A stretch of DNA of 33,402 nucleotides from Trachelipus rathkii (GCA_015478945.1 JABUQX010065652.1:15001-48402), one strand, 5' to 3'; shown: positions 1 through 10,152, counted from the first letter of the stretch. Program-made: numbers and translations. Notes: generated by a model not told the origin, from the letters alone.

Positions 1-560
1 ATATCAAATCTTATAATTAAACCTATTACTAATCTATTACTAAGTATAGTATATATCAAATGTCGTGTACTAAGAAAATATGCAATAAACAATATAAGAC
101 AATATTCTTTCAATTATTTATAAATTTAGTTAGTTTTAAGTTGTCAGCTCTGACGTTAATTCCCAGCAAAACGTCCTTCTATTTTTTGGATGGTTCCGTG
201 ATTTTTACGAACCAACTCTGACTTTACTGCAGCAGTCAGTGGGGTTGTATCCTTAAATGAGTACTAAGTATACGAATCAGCCTGACGTGTCAAAGAATTC
301 CTGAAGCCCTAAACTTCGTGCGTCAATAAGAATGATTTTCCCAAAGTGACTGCGTAACCTGCGACACCCTCTTGTTCGGATTTAGCTTTCGTAACTCAAT
401 TTTGTTGACCGGTCCTACCTTAAATTGTCGTAGAGCCAGTCTCGGTTCCAGCCTTAGTCTCTAACTTTAGTTTCAGCCTTAGCCTCTAATTCTGGTCTTA
501 GTCTCCAAATTTAGTCCCCTGTAATCATAAAAATAATCGAGCATTAACTTATTGCCCACA
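1..560. other. AT-rich unique sequence, no gene seen
   Basis: This stretch has mixed composition and no open frame that resembles a known protein. The only internal structure I see is the short minisatellite at 452-521. It could be the edge of an old element lying outside the window. Confidence 0.4.
452..521. repeat. Three-unit degenerate minisatellite
   Basis: Three consecutive units begin at 452, 477 and 497 (25, 20 and 25 bp). Each carries the pattern YTTAGYCTCYAAYTTTAGTY with small differences; the middle unit is shorter. The array is short and its origin is unknown. Confidence 0.55.
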
Positions 561-564
561 ACTA

Positions 565-986
565 ACGGCATAAATATAATAATATAATAATAATATTAAT
601 AATAATAAGAATAATGGATAATTAATAGTAAAGAAATACTTAATATTACATACTATATTAATATAATATTAATACTAATATTATACTAATATTTAATAAT
701 AATATTAAGAATTAATATTAATCAATAATATTAAAATAATTATTAATAATAATATTAATAATAATTATTAAAAATAATATTGATAATAACTGAAGGATTA
801 AAGTTTAATAAGAATTTGGATCATTTTATTCATAATTAATAATACTAAAATAATTAAATACTAATAATAAATTACTAATAATTAATTAATTACCAGAGTT
901 GCATTAACTACTAAATGAATAATACTAATAATAAATAATACTTTAATAAAATAATTACTAATAATAATAATACTAATATAATAATT

Positions 987-1024
<38 letters not shown>

Positions 1025-1087
1025 TAATAATTGGTAATAAAAATAGTAATAATAATAATAATAATCAATAATAATAATAATAATAAT

Positions 1088-1126
<39 letters not shown>

Positions 1127-1183
1127 TAACAATAACAATAACAATAATAATTAATAATAATAAAATAATAATAATTAATAATA

Positions 1184-1227
<44 letters not shown>

Positions 1228-1256
1228 TAATAATTAATAATAAATAATAATAAATA
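565..1256. repeat. (AAT)n / (TAA)n compound microsatellite
   Basis: An irregular AAT/TAA-rich tract, purest from about 960 to 1256, with interruptions such as AAC and AATT units. It ends directly at a C11 homopolymer (1257-1267). No coding potential. Confidence 0.9.
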
Positions 1257-1267
1257 CCCCCCCCCCC
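1257..1267. repeat. C11 homopolymer
   Basis: Eleven consecutive C residues abut the (AAT)n tract. A C run of this length in AT-rich DNA is unusual, and homopolymers of this kind are prone to length errors in sequencing. Confidence 0.9.
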
Positions 1268-1460
1268 GACGTTAAACACACACATAAAGATTATAAATGG
1301 CACTTGGTAAAGTAAATAAGACCTAGCACACGATCAGTTATCCAAATAATATGCTTTCGCAAAAATTAATTAATAATTCCTAACACACTAATGTCCCCAA
1401 ATATCGATAATAATAATTACTAACATAACGAAAATGCAATACGATAACGCTAAAAATAAT

Positions 1461-1515
1461 CTAATAATAATAATAATAATAATAATATAATAATATAAAT
1501 AATAATAAATAAATA

Positions 1516-1549
<34 letters not shown>

Positions 1550-1612
1550 TAATAATAGATTAATTAATAATAATAATAATAATAGAATAATAATATAATA
1601 AAGAATATAATA
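1461..1612. repeat. (AAT)n microsatellite
   Basis: A second AAT/ATA-rich array with scattered interruptions, separated from the first by about 190 bp of unique AT-rich DNA. Confidence 0.85.
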
Positions 1613-1784
1613 ACAAGTTTCCTTTTTTTAAAATATACCTTAGATCGTAATTCGGGTTATTAAGCTTGTGTGCGTGTTCCTTCCTTGTGTGTCAGTTTGT
1701 TTCCTATACCCTAGAGTATTCCCTATTGCACCTTCGTAATGTTGTTTACAACACGCACACCATATACCCACCACACACACCACA

Positions 1785-1886
1785 CCTACACATATATATA
1801 TAACAGCATATATATATTATATATATATAAGTATATAAGTAATATATATATATACTATTATATATATATATATACTATCATATACA

Positions 1887-1926
<40 letters not shown>
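1785..1926. repeat. (TA)n microsatellite preceded by a CA-rich tract
   Basis: A CA/CCA-rich stretch (about 1751-1795) runs into an imperfect (TA)n array. Open frames across it encode only Tyr/Ile strings and are artefacts of the repeat. Confidence 0.9.
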
Positions 1927-1928
<2 letters not shown>

Positions 1929-1929
1929 A

Positions 1930-2520
1930 ACTACTTCTTAAATACATTTAGCTATCCGTTTTCAAATATAATTAACACTTATAGGTCACTTCGTTAGTTC
2001 ACATCTGTTATTTTACCCTTAACTTCCTATGTATCGTGACTACCTTAATATAATTCTCCCTACCCGTCTATCCCATAAATCCTATATATAAATTTCACGA
2101 TACTTTTCCTAAATCCTCACAATTTTAATAATGTCACTTAATTTGCAGGTATATAATTCCTAAAGATTTACATTTAACACTTTTGTATCAAAATCTTGAA
2201 CTTATTTAGTTTAACCGAATAGCACATCATAAACTTTATCAATCTTTTTAAATTTTAACCTTTCGTAAATTTTATTTTATATTTATTTATACTCACCAAG
2301 ATTTGGGGCAAATGTAATTCCTTAATATAAATCTGGAGAACACTAATCGTTGTCAGAATACTTGTTTATAATTTATATAGAACTTTAACACCTGTAAGCT
2401 TATTTCAAAAGTGACCGCTTGCCTGAGTCTTAGAAACTACAATGGATTTTTCCTGCTCGGGAGCAATCGTCTGTTTCCTATAATTGGGAGGTTTAATAAA
2501 TTTATGAAACTACTCTGATT
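1930..2520. other. AT-rich sequence, possibly LTR body
   Basis: No coding sequence is recognisable. If the LTR start proposed at 2527 is right, part of this stretch is the Gypsy 3' LTR read on the minus strand. It contains a TATATAAATT box-like string on the minus strand near 2370-2380. The LTR end cannot be placed because no second LTR copy is visible. Confidence 0.3.
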
Positions 2521-2541
2521 CATGACACTACTCCCCCTTTC
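2521..2541 (-). promoter_or_regulatory. Putative polypurine tract and LTR 5' edge
   Basis: On the minus strand the sequence reads AAAGGGGGAGTAG followed by TGTCATG. In LTR retrotransposons a purine-rich tract primes plus-strand DNA synthesis immediately upstream of the 3' LTR, which usually starts with TG. Position and composition fit, but with no second LTR to compare this is an inference. Confidence 0.45.
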
Positions 2542-2694
2542 AAGATTGGAAACCCAATCTTAAAAAGAAGAAAAACCAAATCACAAAAAAAAAAAACAAC
2601 TAAAGTATTGAAAATAAACAGAGAACTGGTCTCTTACATAGTTTTCCAGATGGATGTCCCTTCCCTTCTTCCTCAGCCCTTTCTCATACTCCAA

Positions 2695-2865
2695 CTACCC
2701 TTCTGTTACATAACGGAAGACTCTGCGTAGCCGACCCCCTTGATCTTCATTGGTTGATTGTCCAACGTCAATCCTTGTCGGGTTCACCTCCCTGATCCTT
2801 CCATCTTCATCCAACATCACGTTCTGGTCCGCCAACTTCTTCTTCAATTCTCGATAAAATAGCAC
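2695..2865 (-). pseudogene. Post-integrase tail of Gypsy pol (fragment)
   Basis: An open frame of 56 codons on the minus strand ends at a stop at 2695-2697. It starts with VLFYRELKKKLADQNV and is rich in charged residues (Lys, Arg, Glu, Asp), including LDEDGRIREVNPTRIDVG. It lies between the integrase and the proposed polypurine tract, where Gypsy elements carry a variable C-terminal extension. I recognise no domain in it. An AG following a T-rich run sits just upstream (2866-2867), but I do not claim a splice site. Confidence 0.4.
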
Positions 2866-2869
2866 CTGG

Positions 2870-3425
2870 AATCATAAAAAAAAGGATATTTAAAATTACC
2901 TTCCAGGCATAGGATACTTACCTCCAACCTTTATCCTGTGGAAATGTTGTTAGTTCCTAGACCTCCCTTCTCTTCATCAGTGGCATCTGAAACAGTTATT
3001 CCTATAGTATAACTGCTATTACGAAAAACCGTAGACTCTCTTTTAAGACACATACTTCCTCATCTGAACTTACATCTTCTGGTGCTGAGTCTATCCCAAT
3101 CCAATAGATCACAGTATCTACAGGTTGATGGCATTGGATCTCTCTGTCTGTGTTGCCCTTGTTCCTCTCCTAAAATCCGTTTGTGCTCCTGATCCCTTTG
3201 TGGCTTGGTTTGCCTATAGCCAACTGCTAAAAGGTCCAAGGTCTCCTTGTTATTCCTGTACTTTCTCTTCCTTTTTACTCCATCTGAAGGCGCACTGTAT
3301 ACTACACTTGTTGATGGTTCTTCATTTATCCTCTGTTATTGTTCTCCAATTATTCACTTCTGATTGGATATATCTCCTTCTCATTTCAAAGTACTGGCCT
3401 TAGGTATTCGTGGGTCTGCCATATT
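2870..3425 (-). pseudogene. Decayed charged tail region after Gypsy integrase
   Basis: Short minus-strand frames persist between integrase and the tail fragment. They include a basic stretch (SDGVKRKRKYRNNKETLDLL) around 3200-3300 and an acidic stretch (DSAPEDVSSDEEVC) near 3050-3095. They are in different frames and separated by stops. Mixed acidic and basic low-complexity composition is common in the variable C-terminal extension of Gypsy pol. No specific function can be assigned. Confidence 0.4.
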
Positions 3426-4335
3426 TTAAGTGCTGCATAATAGCCACCCCCCCCCCTTCATGTACTTTTTACCTTCGGACCCCTCAATATCGTATAACAT
3501 TCCTCCGGCAATTACTTTGACTACTGTGAAAGGACCTTCGTATCTTTCACTCAATTTCTTCTCCAAGGACCGATCTGCTAAAATAATTTTTCGTTTGACC
3601 TTGACTCCTATTGCATAGGGTAGCCAGTTTGGGTGTCCCTCCTTCCATTTACTTTGTTCCTTCATAGAGATTGGTAATACCTTTCCCTCCTTGTGTGTTT
3701 GAATCAGTAACTTCTCAGCTGGTGTCATCCCAAGTTCGGAGTGCTTCATATTATTATATATTATGACCACCTTGGGTAGACAATCGTCCCACTCCTGATC
3801 CTTTGTTGCTATGTTTTTAAGGAACTCTGCAAACGTACGATTTATGCGTTCGACTGCCCCGTTTGAAGGTGGCTTATATGGGCTGCTGAATATATGATCG
3901 ATGTTATATTTTTGGAGCATCTCCCTGAACCTGTTATTCCGGAACTCCACTCCATTATCCGTTAAAACCTTGAATGGAGGCCTCAAAAATGTTGGCAACA
4001 TTTGGTCTTCGAATGCCCCTGCAACACTTCTGGCCGATTTGTCCTTTAGTGGTCTGACCGCGAACCCATTTGCACAGTGGTCCACAGCGACTAAGCAAGC
4101 AAACATTCCTCTCCTGTTCTTCGGCCATACCATGAACGATTGCAACCAGTTCGAAAGGGTTGGCAACTTGGATTTTCCAGATTGTAAGAAATTTAATCTT
4201 AGAATTTAATTGACAAGTTTAGGACATGTCCTGCATACTTCCTGGATTATAGTATGACCTTTCGGATGCCATACATATCTTGCCATCAAGTTTGTCAGTT
4301 TTCCTTGACCTATATGCGCCATATTTCGGTATATC
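3426..4335 (-). pseudogene. Ty3/Gypsy integrase (zinc-binding, core and C-terminal region)
   Basis: The longest open part is 3426-4166 (246 aa). Integrase joins element cDNA to host DNA using a D,D-35-E metal-binding triad. Two triad residues are visible: Asp70 in LTDNGVEF (codon 3957-3959) and Glu106 in PSNGAVERINRT (codon 3849-3851), exactly 35 residues apart. The first Asp is not evident; where a D is expected near AIVHGMAEE the frame is disturbed. Upstream of 4166, past a stop, the frame continues as MAHIGQGKL...WHPKGH...EVCRTCP, which supplies His and Cys of the HHCC zinc-binding domain. The C-terminal part (LSERYEGPFTVVKVI) resembles the beta-barrel DNA-binding region after the core. 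The ATG at 4166 is not the native start, because integrase is released from a polyprotein. Confidence 0.9.
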
Positions 4336-4978
4336 ACCACACAGATACTGACCATCTGTTGGAACCCTATTACTGCGCAGAATTTATCGTCCTTAATCCT
4401 TTAACCAGTATAGTATTCATTAGTAGATCTTCCCTTATACCTATTGAATTCCCTTTAGTAGTGCATTCTCGTATTAAGAATAGGTTTTTTATCCTAATCT
4501 TCCCTAATTTTGTTTACACGTTGGACCTTTCTGCAATGTAATTATATTGTCTTTGAATGTTATTTATGTTGATCTTACATTATCATTCACTAATTACATT
4601 ATATACACCAATAAGAAGAAAACCATCACAAACCTGATCCTCATCATCCCCATGGGCGATGATGCCTTCCCCAAAGTCCAACTAATCGCCTCTGTTCTAC
4701 TAGGAAACATTCAGAAGAAAAACACATGCTGGATGAACCCATCCCTTAACGACTACCAATGTAATATTGTCTGTCGGTAGCGGTGTCTATCCTTTGGCTA
4801 CCGCATGTACATTCAACAATTTTGGTGGTAATCCGTTTAATGTGATATCACCTTCTCCATTGGTGGCGCTGTTGAAAATGTGCCCAAATGGTTCAAGTCC
4901 TTACAACTGTTTCGCTGAACAAAGCTCGAGAAACTGATCCTGTATCCAAAAAAGAACAAAAAAAAAACAAAAAAAAAA
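4026..4978. repeat. Tandem duplication within Gypsy pol, copy 1
   Basis: This roughly 953-bp segment is repeated immediately downstream at 4979-5900. Landmarks are the CACTTCTGGCCG string (4025 onward and 4978 onward), the CCAGTTCGAAAGGGTTGGC string (4146 and 5102) and the ACATTATATACACCAATAAG string (4596 and 5539). Copy 1 keeps the integrase zinc-binding coding sequence. The A-rich junction (about 4950-4978) separates the copies. Confidence 0.85.
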
Positions 4979-5900
4979 CACTTCTGGCCGATTTGTCCTT
5001 TAGTGGTCTGACCCGACCCATTTGCTACAGTGGTCCAAGCTACTAAGCAAGAGCAAACATTTCCTCCCTTGTTCTCGGCATAGCCATGACATCGATTGCA
5101 ACCAGTTCGAAAGGGTTGGCAACTTGGATTTTCCAGATGGGAATATAACCTTGTGATCAACCTTATTTAATTACAGTAGGACATGTCCGCATACTTCCTG
5201 GAATAGTATGAACCTTTCGATGCCATACCATATCTGCCATCAAGTTTATATGTCAGTTTTCCTTGAACGCTATATGCGCCATATTTCGGTATATCATCCT
5301 AGTTGTCCAATTAGCAAGATTTTTGATAAAAAAATTTTTTTTTTTTTAATTGTTAATTATTTTATAAATGTTAAAAAGATTTGAAATTTTTTGACAGTTG
5401 CGAATACCAATAACTAATAAAGTAGAGAAAATGTGGCTAAAGCCAGTACTTAGATTTGCTCCTATCTGGACCATATTTGTTGGATATTATTTTCTCTGAA
5501 TTATTATTATTGTTGAAGATTCATTGTATTCACCTATTACATTATATACACCAATAAGAAAACCATCACTAACCTGATCCTCGATCATCCCCATGTGCGA
5601 TGATGCCGTTCCCCAAAGTCCAAAATCGCCTCTGTTTCTACTAGGGTAAAAATCATTTCAAGAAAAATCATTTCTGGAATGAACCCATCTTTAACGACTA
5701 CCAATGGTAATATTGTCTCCCGGAGCGTGTGTCTTCCTATGGCTACCTAGTCTGTACATTCAACAATTTGTAGGTGGTTAATTCCGTTTAATTGATATTC
5801 CACCTTCCATTCCTTAAATATCGCCCAAAATGGTTCTAAGTCCTTGACAACTGTCCTGAACCATAGCTTAACTGATCCTGTAATCACAAAAAAACAACCT
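4979..5900. repeat. Tandem duplication within Gypsy pol, copy 2
   Basis: Homologous to copy 1 at both ends, but the middle (about 5296-5535) is unrelated to the matching part of copy 1 (about 4336-4590) and is T-rich. The copies differ by many one- to three-base indels. In one frame copy 2 preserves an Asp-containing string (AIDVMAMP) at the site of the expected first catalytic Asp of integrase, which copy 1 lacks. It ends with an A-rich run near 5886, like copy 1. Confidence 0.82.
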
Positions 5901-6680
5901 ATGAGATTTCACCAATAGAATGTCCTGCCATTCAACTCTCGTTATCTTATGGTTGGCAGCCTAAGCCGAGATCGGTGTTCCCTTTCCTCATAATAAGCTT
6001 ACCCCTAATCCTTTCTCTGGTGGGTGTTGCAATAAATCTATCTCCTCCACTTTCTTCACTGTCCAGGTATTTTCATTTTCCTTCTCAGATGGTACTTCTT
6101 GTTCCTAACTGCTAATTAATCTATTATGGTGTCATTCCTTGTTTGCATGAAACGTACCATCGTCCTTTAATGTTAAAATGGGATCCTCCTAAGACTTGTA
6201 TGTGGATGTCCTTTAAGCCTTCACGTTTCCTTGCTTTAGGTCCATATAATAACTGAACAGCACATCCCGTGATGCAGCCATATCCTTAGGTTAAACTCGT
6301 CACTGGCTGCTAGTAATACCTCCGGGATTGGCTCTTTCCCTGGGATGCTGATAGTTTTTAAACATTTCAAAGATTTGGGTTTCTTGTCTAACCCATACAA
6401 CTTCCTATTATTTAGTAAAGCCTCTAATAAGAACTTCCTCAATTCCTGGTGATCATTCTTCTGTAGTCGTTCCCTTTTCAAGATTTCCTCTAAGCTCAAA
6501 AACAAGGAATCCACGCCTCCTGGCACTAACCTTACTTTATTTTCTAATCCCTCGGTAGAGCCTCTGGATTTTATTAGTATTGACTTCCTTCCTCTGGTTT
6601 CCATTTGCATCGGGACCATGTGTCTGACAAAAGAACGTTGTCCTTTCCTGGATAGGTATTGAATTTGAAGCTTTTATCAC
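5900..6680 (-). pseudogene. Gypsy pol linker between RNase H and integrase
   Basis: The best open frame is 6236-6619 (127 aa, minus). It has alternating basic and leucine-rich helical-looking stretches (LSLEEILKRERLQ, LRKFLLEALLNN) but no catalytic motif I recognise. It sits after the RNase H remnant and before the duplicated integrase N-terminus, as expected for the connection region of Gypsy pol. Below 6236 the frame breaks repeatedly. The Met at 6619 is an internal codon and not a real start. Confidence 0.6.
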
Positions 6681-7140
6681 TTAATCTCCAGGACACGAGC
6701 CAACGTTACTGATCTTACTAGTTCTTGTAATAAAGTACACCAGCTGTCGTGTCGTGATACATACAAAATCCTGGACCCCAATACAAAAAGGCGAAGCTCT
6801 TGATTCCCCATCAATAGCAGTAGCTCCCTTTCTATGGTGCGTTTTTCTCCTTATCACATGCGTGAATGAATGTGAGAGTATGTACGCTATTATCTTCTTT
6901 CTCCTCATGATTCCTACATAAACCTGCACCCGAGCCGAATTCCACTTCATCCACACTAGAGTTTCTAATTTGTTGAACTGCCTTTCTGTGAAAATCTCTG
7001 GAAACGCCAGTTCTACTGACTCTTTCATTAATAACTTTAAGCCTTCAAAAGCCTGAATCCTTTCATCTGTCCATTCGATTTTGTCCTTCCTTTTCCTCCT
7101 GTTAACAGCACTAAGGGGCCGCTCCACATCCTTGAAACAG
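6681..7140 (-). pseudogene. Ty3/Gypsy RNase H domain (degenerate)
   Basis: The open frame 6681-7127 (148 aa) begins with the RT connection segment (KIEWTDERIQAFEGLKLLM), typical of Gypsy elements just before RNase H. RNase H degrades the RNA strand of the RNA:DNA hybrid during reverse transcription. The expected TDAS-type active-site string near 6950-6970 is destroyed: reading must shift frames to see FGSGAGLC after it. IIAYILSHSFTH corresponds to the conserved AY.S..... segment. The tail (LVYFITRTSKI, and in another frame LLQELVRSVTLARVLE) matches the usual end of the domain. At least two frameshifts are present. Confidence 0.82.
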
Positions 7141-7535
7141 TTTTAAATAAAACTTACGCTGAAGTTTATCATCCTAGGTACGTCTGAAGTTCTCCCACAT
7201 TATTTGTCTTTCCAAATTTTATCCACCTGCGTCCACTAAAAATTCTGGAAGCTTTTTTATTCCAGTCCTGCTGAGGATATGTCCTAAAAATTTAATTTTC
7301 CTTTTGACCCAGCTACACTTTATTTTACATCTTAACATTTGTTTCGGAAAACCATGTAGAAACCTGTCATCAGTAGCAAGTTCTTCAATATTCCTTTGAT
7401 ATCAAGAGGGACATCATCACATATGTACCACACTTTGTCCCGCTAAATCCTTGTCATATCCTCTGCACCTCTCTCTGGAATGCTTGTGCTGGTTCATTTT
7501 TTAATCCGAAGCTCTGCCTTTTAAATCTTCCTATA
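7141..7535 (-). pseudogene. Gypsy reverse transcriptase palm/thumb remnant with broken YIDD box
   Basis: This region joins the RT finger/palm frame to the RNase H frame. RFKRQSFGLKNEPAQAFQRE is the conserved segment after RT motif A. The catalytic YIDD box appears at 7410-7427 as Y-I-C-D-D-V, with an extra codon and in a shifted frame. Further on, KCSWVKRKIKFLGHILSRTGIK-like residues mark the thumb (about 7245-7320). The disrupted active site and several frameshifts make this non-functional. Confidence 0.82.
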
Positions 7536-8024
7536 CTGGCCACTAACGGTAGAAAATGCAGTAAAATCCTTACTATCCTCTTCCAACTGCATTTGGTAAT
7601 ATCCTTTTACCAAATCTAGGCAAGTATAATACTTCATCCCATGGCATGAAAAGATTGTTTCCGTGATATAGGCCATTGGGAACCTATCTGCCTCTGTTAC
7701 CTTATTTAGGCGCCTATAGTCTATGCATAGACGAAGTGTTCCATCCTTCTTCCTGACGGGTACCACTGGCGAGCTCCATTCAGCAGCACATGGCTCCGCA
7801 TCATCCTTCAGATACAACTCCTGGCCCTGATTTTCGATCTCCTCGTTTGTCCTTTGATCGAATCTTCTTGCCCTTTGATAGATGGGAGTGTAATCGTGTA
7901 GCCGAATCCTATATGGTGTAATAGATGTTACAGTTACATCTGAATCACTTTTGCTAAACACTCCTTTCTGCCTATACAAGACTTCTATTATTTTCTTTTG
8001 CTGTTCCTGTTTCAGCTCTTCCAT
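7521..8024 (-). pseudogene. Ty3/Gypsy reverse transcriptase, fingers and palm motif A
   Basis: The open frame of 167 aa contains the classic Gypsy RT N-terminal motifs in order: an N-terminal linker (1-35), RTNEEIENQGQELYLKDD (58-75), WSSPVVPVRKKDGTLRLCID (83-102) with YRRLNKVTEADRFP following, and motif A YYTCLDLVKGYYQMQL with the metal-binding Asp at residue 137. RT makes cDNA from element RNA in cytoplasmic particles. The frame ends just after AFSTVSGQY, where a frameshift moves the next motifs to another frame. The Met at 8024 is internal to the polyprotein. The family call is secure. Confidence 0.93.
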
Positions 8025-8361
8025 AAATGTAATTTCCTTTCTAAATTTTCCTTCGTCCCATTTCTTCTATAATGGTTCCTTGTTTTCCTGTTCCTCGTAC
8101 CATCGTGTTTACTGCATACCCTCGTTTTTCATATATTTTGCAGTCATCTTCGTCTAATACCTAACATGGGTCTATTCCTATTTTCTCCTTTTCCTAATCT
8201 TAATTTTCCTGGTATAAGTTTTCTGAATATATTTCCTTCTTTAGTGTTCCATTTCACCATTCTAGAGTACTTTAAACCGTTGTTGTATCCTTACTTCGAT
8301 TGTTTTCTTCCCTCGACCAATAGTTTCTGTTATCCAATCTTAGGTATCTTCCTTTTCTAAC
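8025..8361 (-). pseudogene. Gypsy protease-RT linker, decayed
   Basis: No long frame survives on the minus strand between the protease and RT frames. The plus-strand open frames here (7951-8157, 8166-8360) are Phe/Ser/Leu-rich antisense shadows of a purine-rich minus strand. The spacing suits the protease-RT linker in Gypsy pol. Confidence 0.5.
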
Positions 8362-8860
8362 TTAATCTGTTCTGAAGAGTCCAACCTGCTTATCACCGAT
8401 CCAATCGTTTATTGTAATTGTAACCTCTTCGGTGGTATGTACTGGTAAGGATGTTACGGTCCTTACACAATTTCCAGATCTTTCTGAAAAATACACCTGT
8501 TGCTTTGTGTTTTGTTCTCCACATCTTGTGAAAGAACCATCTCTTACATCAATTTTAATTTTGTTCTGAATCAAAAAAGGCATTCCCAAAATCGTACCTT
8601 CTTTTAGCTTTTCTACCACAATGAAGTCTGCCGAACCATAATTGATGTCATCGATAGAGATCCTTAATTTTACTGTTGGTGGATTCTACAACCAAAACTG
8701 GGATCTTCCCCTACTCCTCGTAGACTCAATCACCTTGTTCAATCGGGATTGGGATCCTCTAACTGTTTCCTTTCCTATGATTACCAATACTTAGATCCTG
8801 ATCATTAATTAGCTGGGCATTTCTACATATTTAATTTCACAATAAATTTTAATAAGAGTT
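8362..8860 (-). pseudogene. Retropepsin-like protease of the Gypsy element
   Basis: The open frame 8362-8619 contains EGTILGMPFLIQNKIKIDV, matching the conserved ILG..(F/W)L.....ID segment near the C-terminus of retropepsins. Upstream, in the same or shifted frames, are IDDINYGSADFIVVEKLKEG (about 8605-8665) and KIPVLVVEST (about 8690). The catalytic DTG triplet is not intact; a NAQLINDQDL-like string near 8800-8830 sits where the residues following D-T-G-A would be. The protease cleaves the Gag-Pol polyprotein. Degenerate, with at least three breaks. Confidence 0.75.
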
Positions 8861-8881
8861 ATAAATGTCCTTGCTTACCTT

Positions 8882-9055
8882 TCAATAGAAGTTCCTACTT
8901 ATGGCATGGTATATCCCAGTTGTAGTATTCACTGTATTTGTCATCTTTCCTTTCTCTTTATGTATCCGTTGTGGTAAGGCATCCTCAATATCCTCAGGTT
9001 TCTTACTTATAAATTCTTTTAACTCTGGATCCAATGTGATATTATTATACTTATA
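8882..9055 (-). pseudogene. Gypsy Gag C-terminal / pre-protease fragment
   Basis: A minus-strand frame of about 58 codons ending at TGA (8882-8884). It reads NITLDPELKEFISKKPEDIE then DALPQRIHKEKGKMTNTV, a charged helical-looking segment just upstream of the protease. Its position suggests the Gag-Pol junction, but no CCHC zinc knuckle or capsid motif is seen. The element cannot be followed beyond about 9055, so most of gag and the 5' LTR are missing. Confidence 0.5.
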
Positions 9056-9189
9056 TAGCATTTATAATAGGGTTAATTATAAGATTGAATCATATTCAGT
9101 ACATAGTAGTTAGTTTAATTCAAAGGAAACACTATTTATTCATGTTATATTATATATAAAAAAACAAACTATTGTGTTCTTTTCAACCC

Positions 9190-9312
9190 CTTTGCGTCTC
9201 CTTGTTTCACCATGTTCAGCGAAAAACCTCATCAAAAGAAACGGAACCCTACCCTCACCGCTAAAAAAATTATAGCGAAAAGATAGAGTTAATAAACGAT
9301 TCATTTAAAACG
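9190..9312. repeat. Dispersed short repeat, copy A
   Basis: Shares with 12750-12860 the blocks CTTGTTTCACC, TGTTCA, GAAAAA, a GCG..AAA.GAT.GA-like stretch and AATAAAC..ATCATTTA, in the same order and spacing within small indels. Copy B is a foldback; copy A is more decayed. Probably a small non-autonomous DNA element. Confidence 0.6.
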
Positions 9313-9329
9313 CAAATACATTTCCAATA

Positions 9330-9344
9330 TAATATATATTAATA

Positions 9345-9406
<62 letters not shown>

Positions 9407-9441
9407 TATTATATAATATATATATAATATATATATATATC
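9330..9441. repeat. (TA)n microsatellite
   Basis: An almost pure TA/AT array with a few TAA or TTA interruptions. It borders the structured island at 9481-9690 on one side. Confidence 0.92.
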
Positions 9442-9480
9442 GAAAAGGTTTAAAGTTTTAAATAAGTTGAAATACAAAGA

Positions 9481-9690
9481 AAGGTGGTCCTCGCCGTATG
9501 ATCAGAACCACCGTTCCTGCGGCGAGAATTGAAATTTCCACCGTCTTAAACCCGCTACACTGAAGTTATTTTTTTGGGGAGTCCCACCTGATGTTGTTGG
9601 TTTAGTAGGTGGACATTTCGATTCTCCGCAAGCAGTAGCGGAGTTCGAATGTCGGCAAGGAAAAGTTACTTTGTTATTCCAATTATAGTA
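9481..9690. other. GC-richer structured island (hairpins, A/B-box-like strings)
   Basis: About 210 bp of balanced composition between two (TA)n seas. One hairpin spans 9613-9652: CTCCGC (9624-9629) pairs with GCGGAG (9638-9643) around an 8-nt loop, and ACATTTCGA (9613-9621) pairs with TCGAATGT (9645-9652) with one bulge. A second pairing set is interleaved: GGTGGT (9483-9488) with ACCACC (9507-9512), and CTCGCCG (9490-9496) with CGGCGAG (9520-9526). TGGTTTAGTAGG (9598-9609) resembles a Pol III A box, and AGTTCGAATGT (9642-9652) partly resembles a B box. It does not fold as a normal tRNA. It could be a SINE head, a transposon end or an ncRNA; the identity is open. Confidence 0.5.
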
Positions 9691-9893
9691 TATATATATA
9701 TAATATATCACTATTATTATATATATATTATTATATATTATATATATTATAAATATATATATACTATATATATATATATATATATATATAATATGTTATA
9801 TTATATATTATAATATATATATATACGTGATATATATATATATAATATATATATTTATATAATATATAAATATATATATATACTATATATATG

Positions 9894-9951
<58 letters not shown>

Positions 9952-10082
9952 TATTATATAGATATTATTAGTATATATTAGTATTTAGTAGTATATGATA
10001 CTACAATATAATATTGTAATTCACATATATATTATATATATATATATATAATATAATATATATATACTATATATATATATAT

Positions 10083-10152
<70 letters not shown>

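Larger units (their letters stand above)
2521..9055 (-). mobile_element. Degenerate Ty3/Gypsy LTR retrotransposon
   Basis: The minus strand carries, in transcription order, a gag/pre-protease remnant, retropepsin-like protease, reverse transcriptase, RNase H, a linker and integrase. RT before RNase H before integrase is the Ty3/Gypsy (Metaviridae-type) arrangement. A purine run (AAAGGGGGAGTAG on the minus strand, plus positions 2528-2541) followed by TGTCATG fits a polypurine tract and LTR start. No 5' LTR, primer-binding site or full gag is visible, so the element is 5'-incomplete. All frames carry stops or shifts, and a roughly 950-bp tandem duplication lies inside pol. It is not expected to be active. 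Confidence 0.88.

Noticed and set aside
452..521. CRISPR-like repeat array
   Set aside because: Units are contiguous without spacers, diverged, and the context is eukaryotic repeat DNA.
2866..2880. A 3' splice site before the Gypsy tail fragment
   Set aside because: TTTTTTTATGATTCCAG looks like one, but no donor or matching exon frame is identifiable, and spliced tails are not expected in such a remnant.
3430..4209. Plus-strand frames across the integrase (3430-3618, 3901-4209)
   Set aside because: Antisense shadows of the well-supported minus-strand integrase.
9598..9652. A tRNA gene
   Set aside because: A-box-like and B-box-like strings are present, but no acceptor stem, anticodon arm or proper T stem forms; the strong hairpin is incompatible with a cloverleaf.
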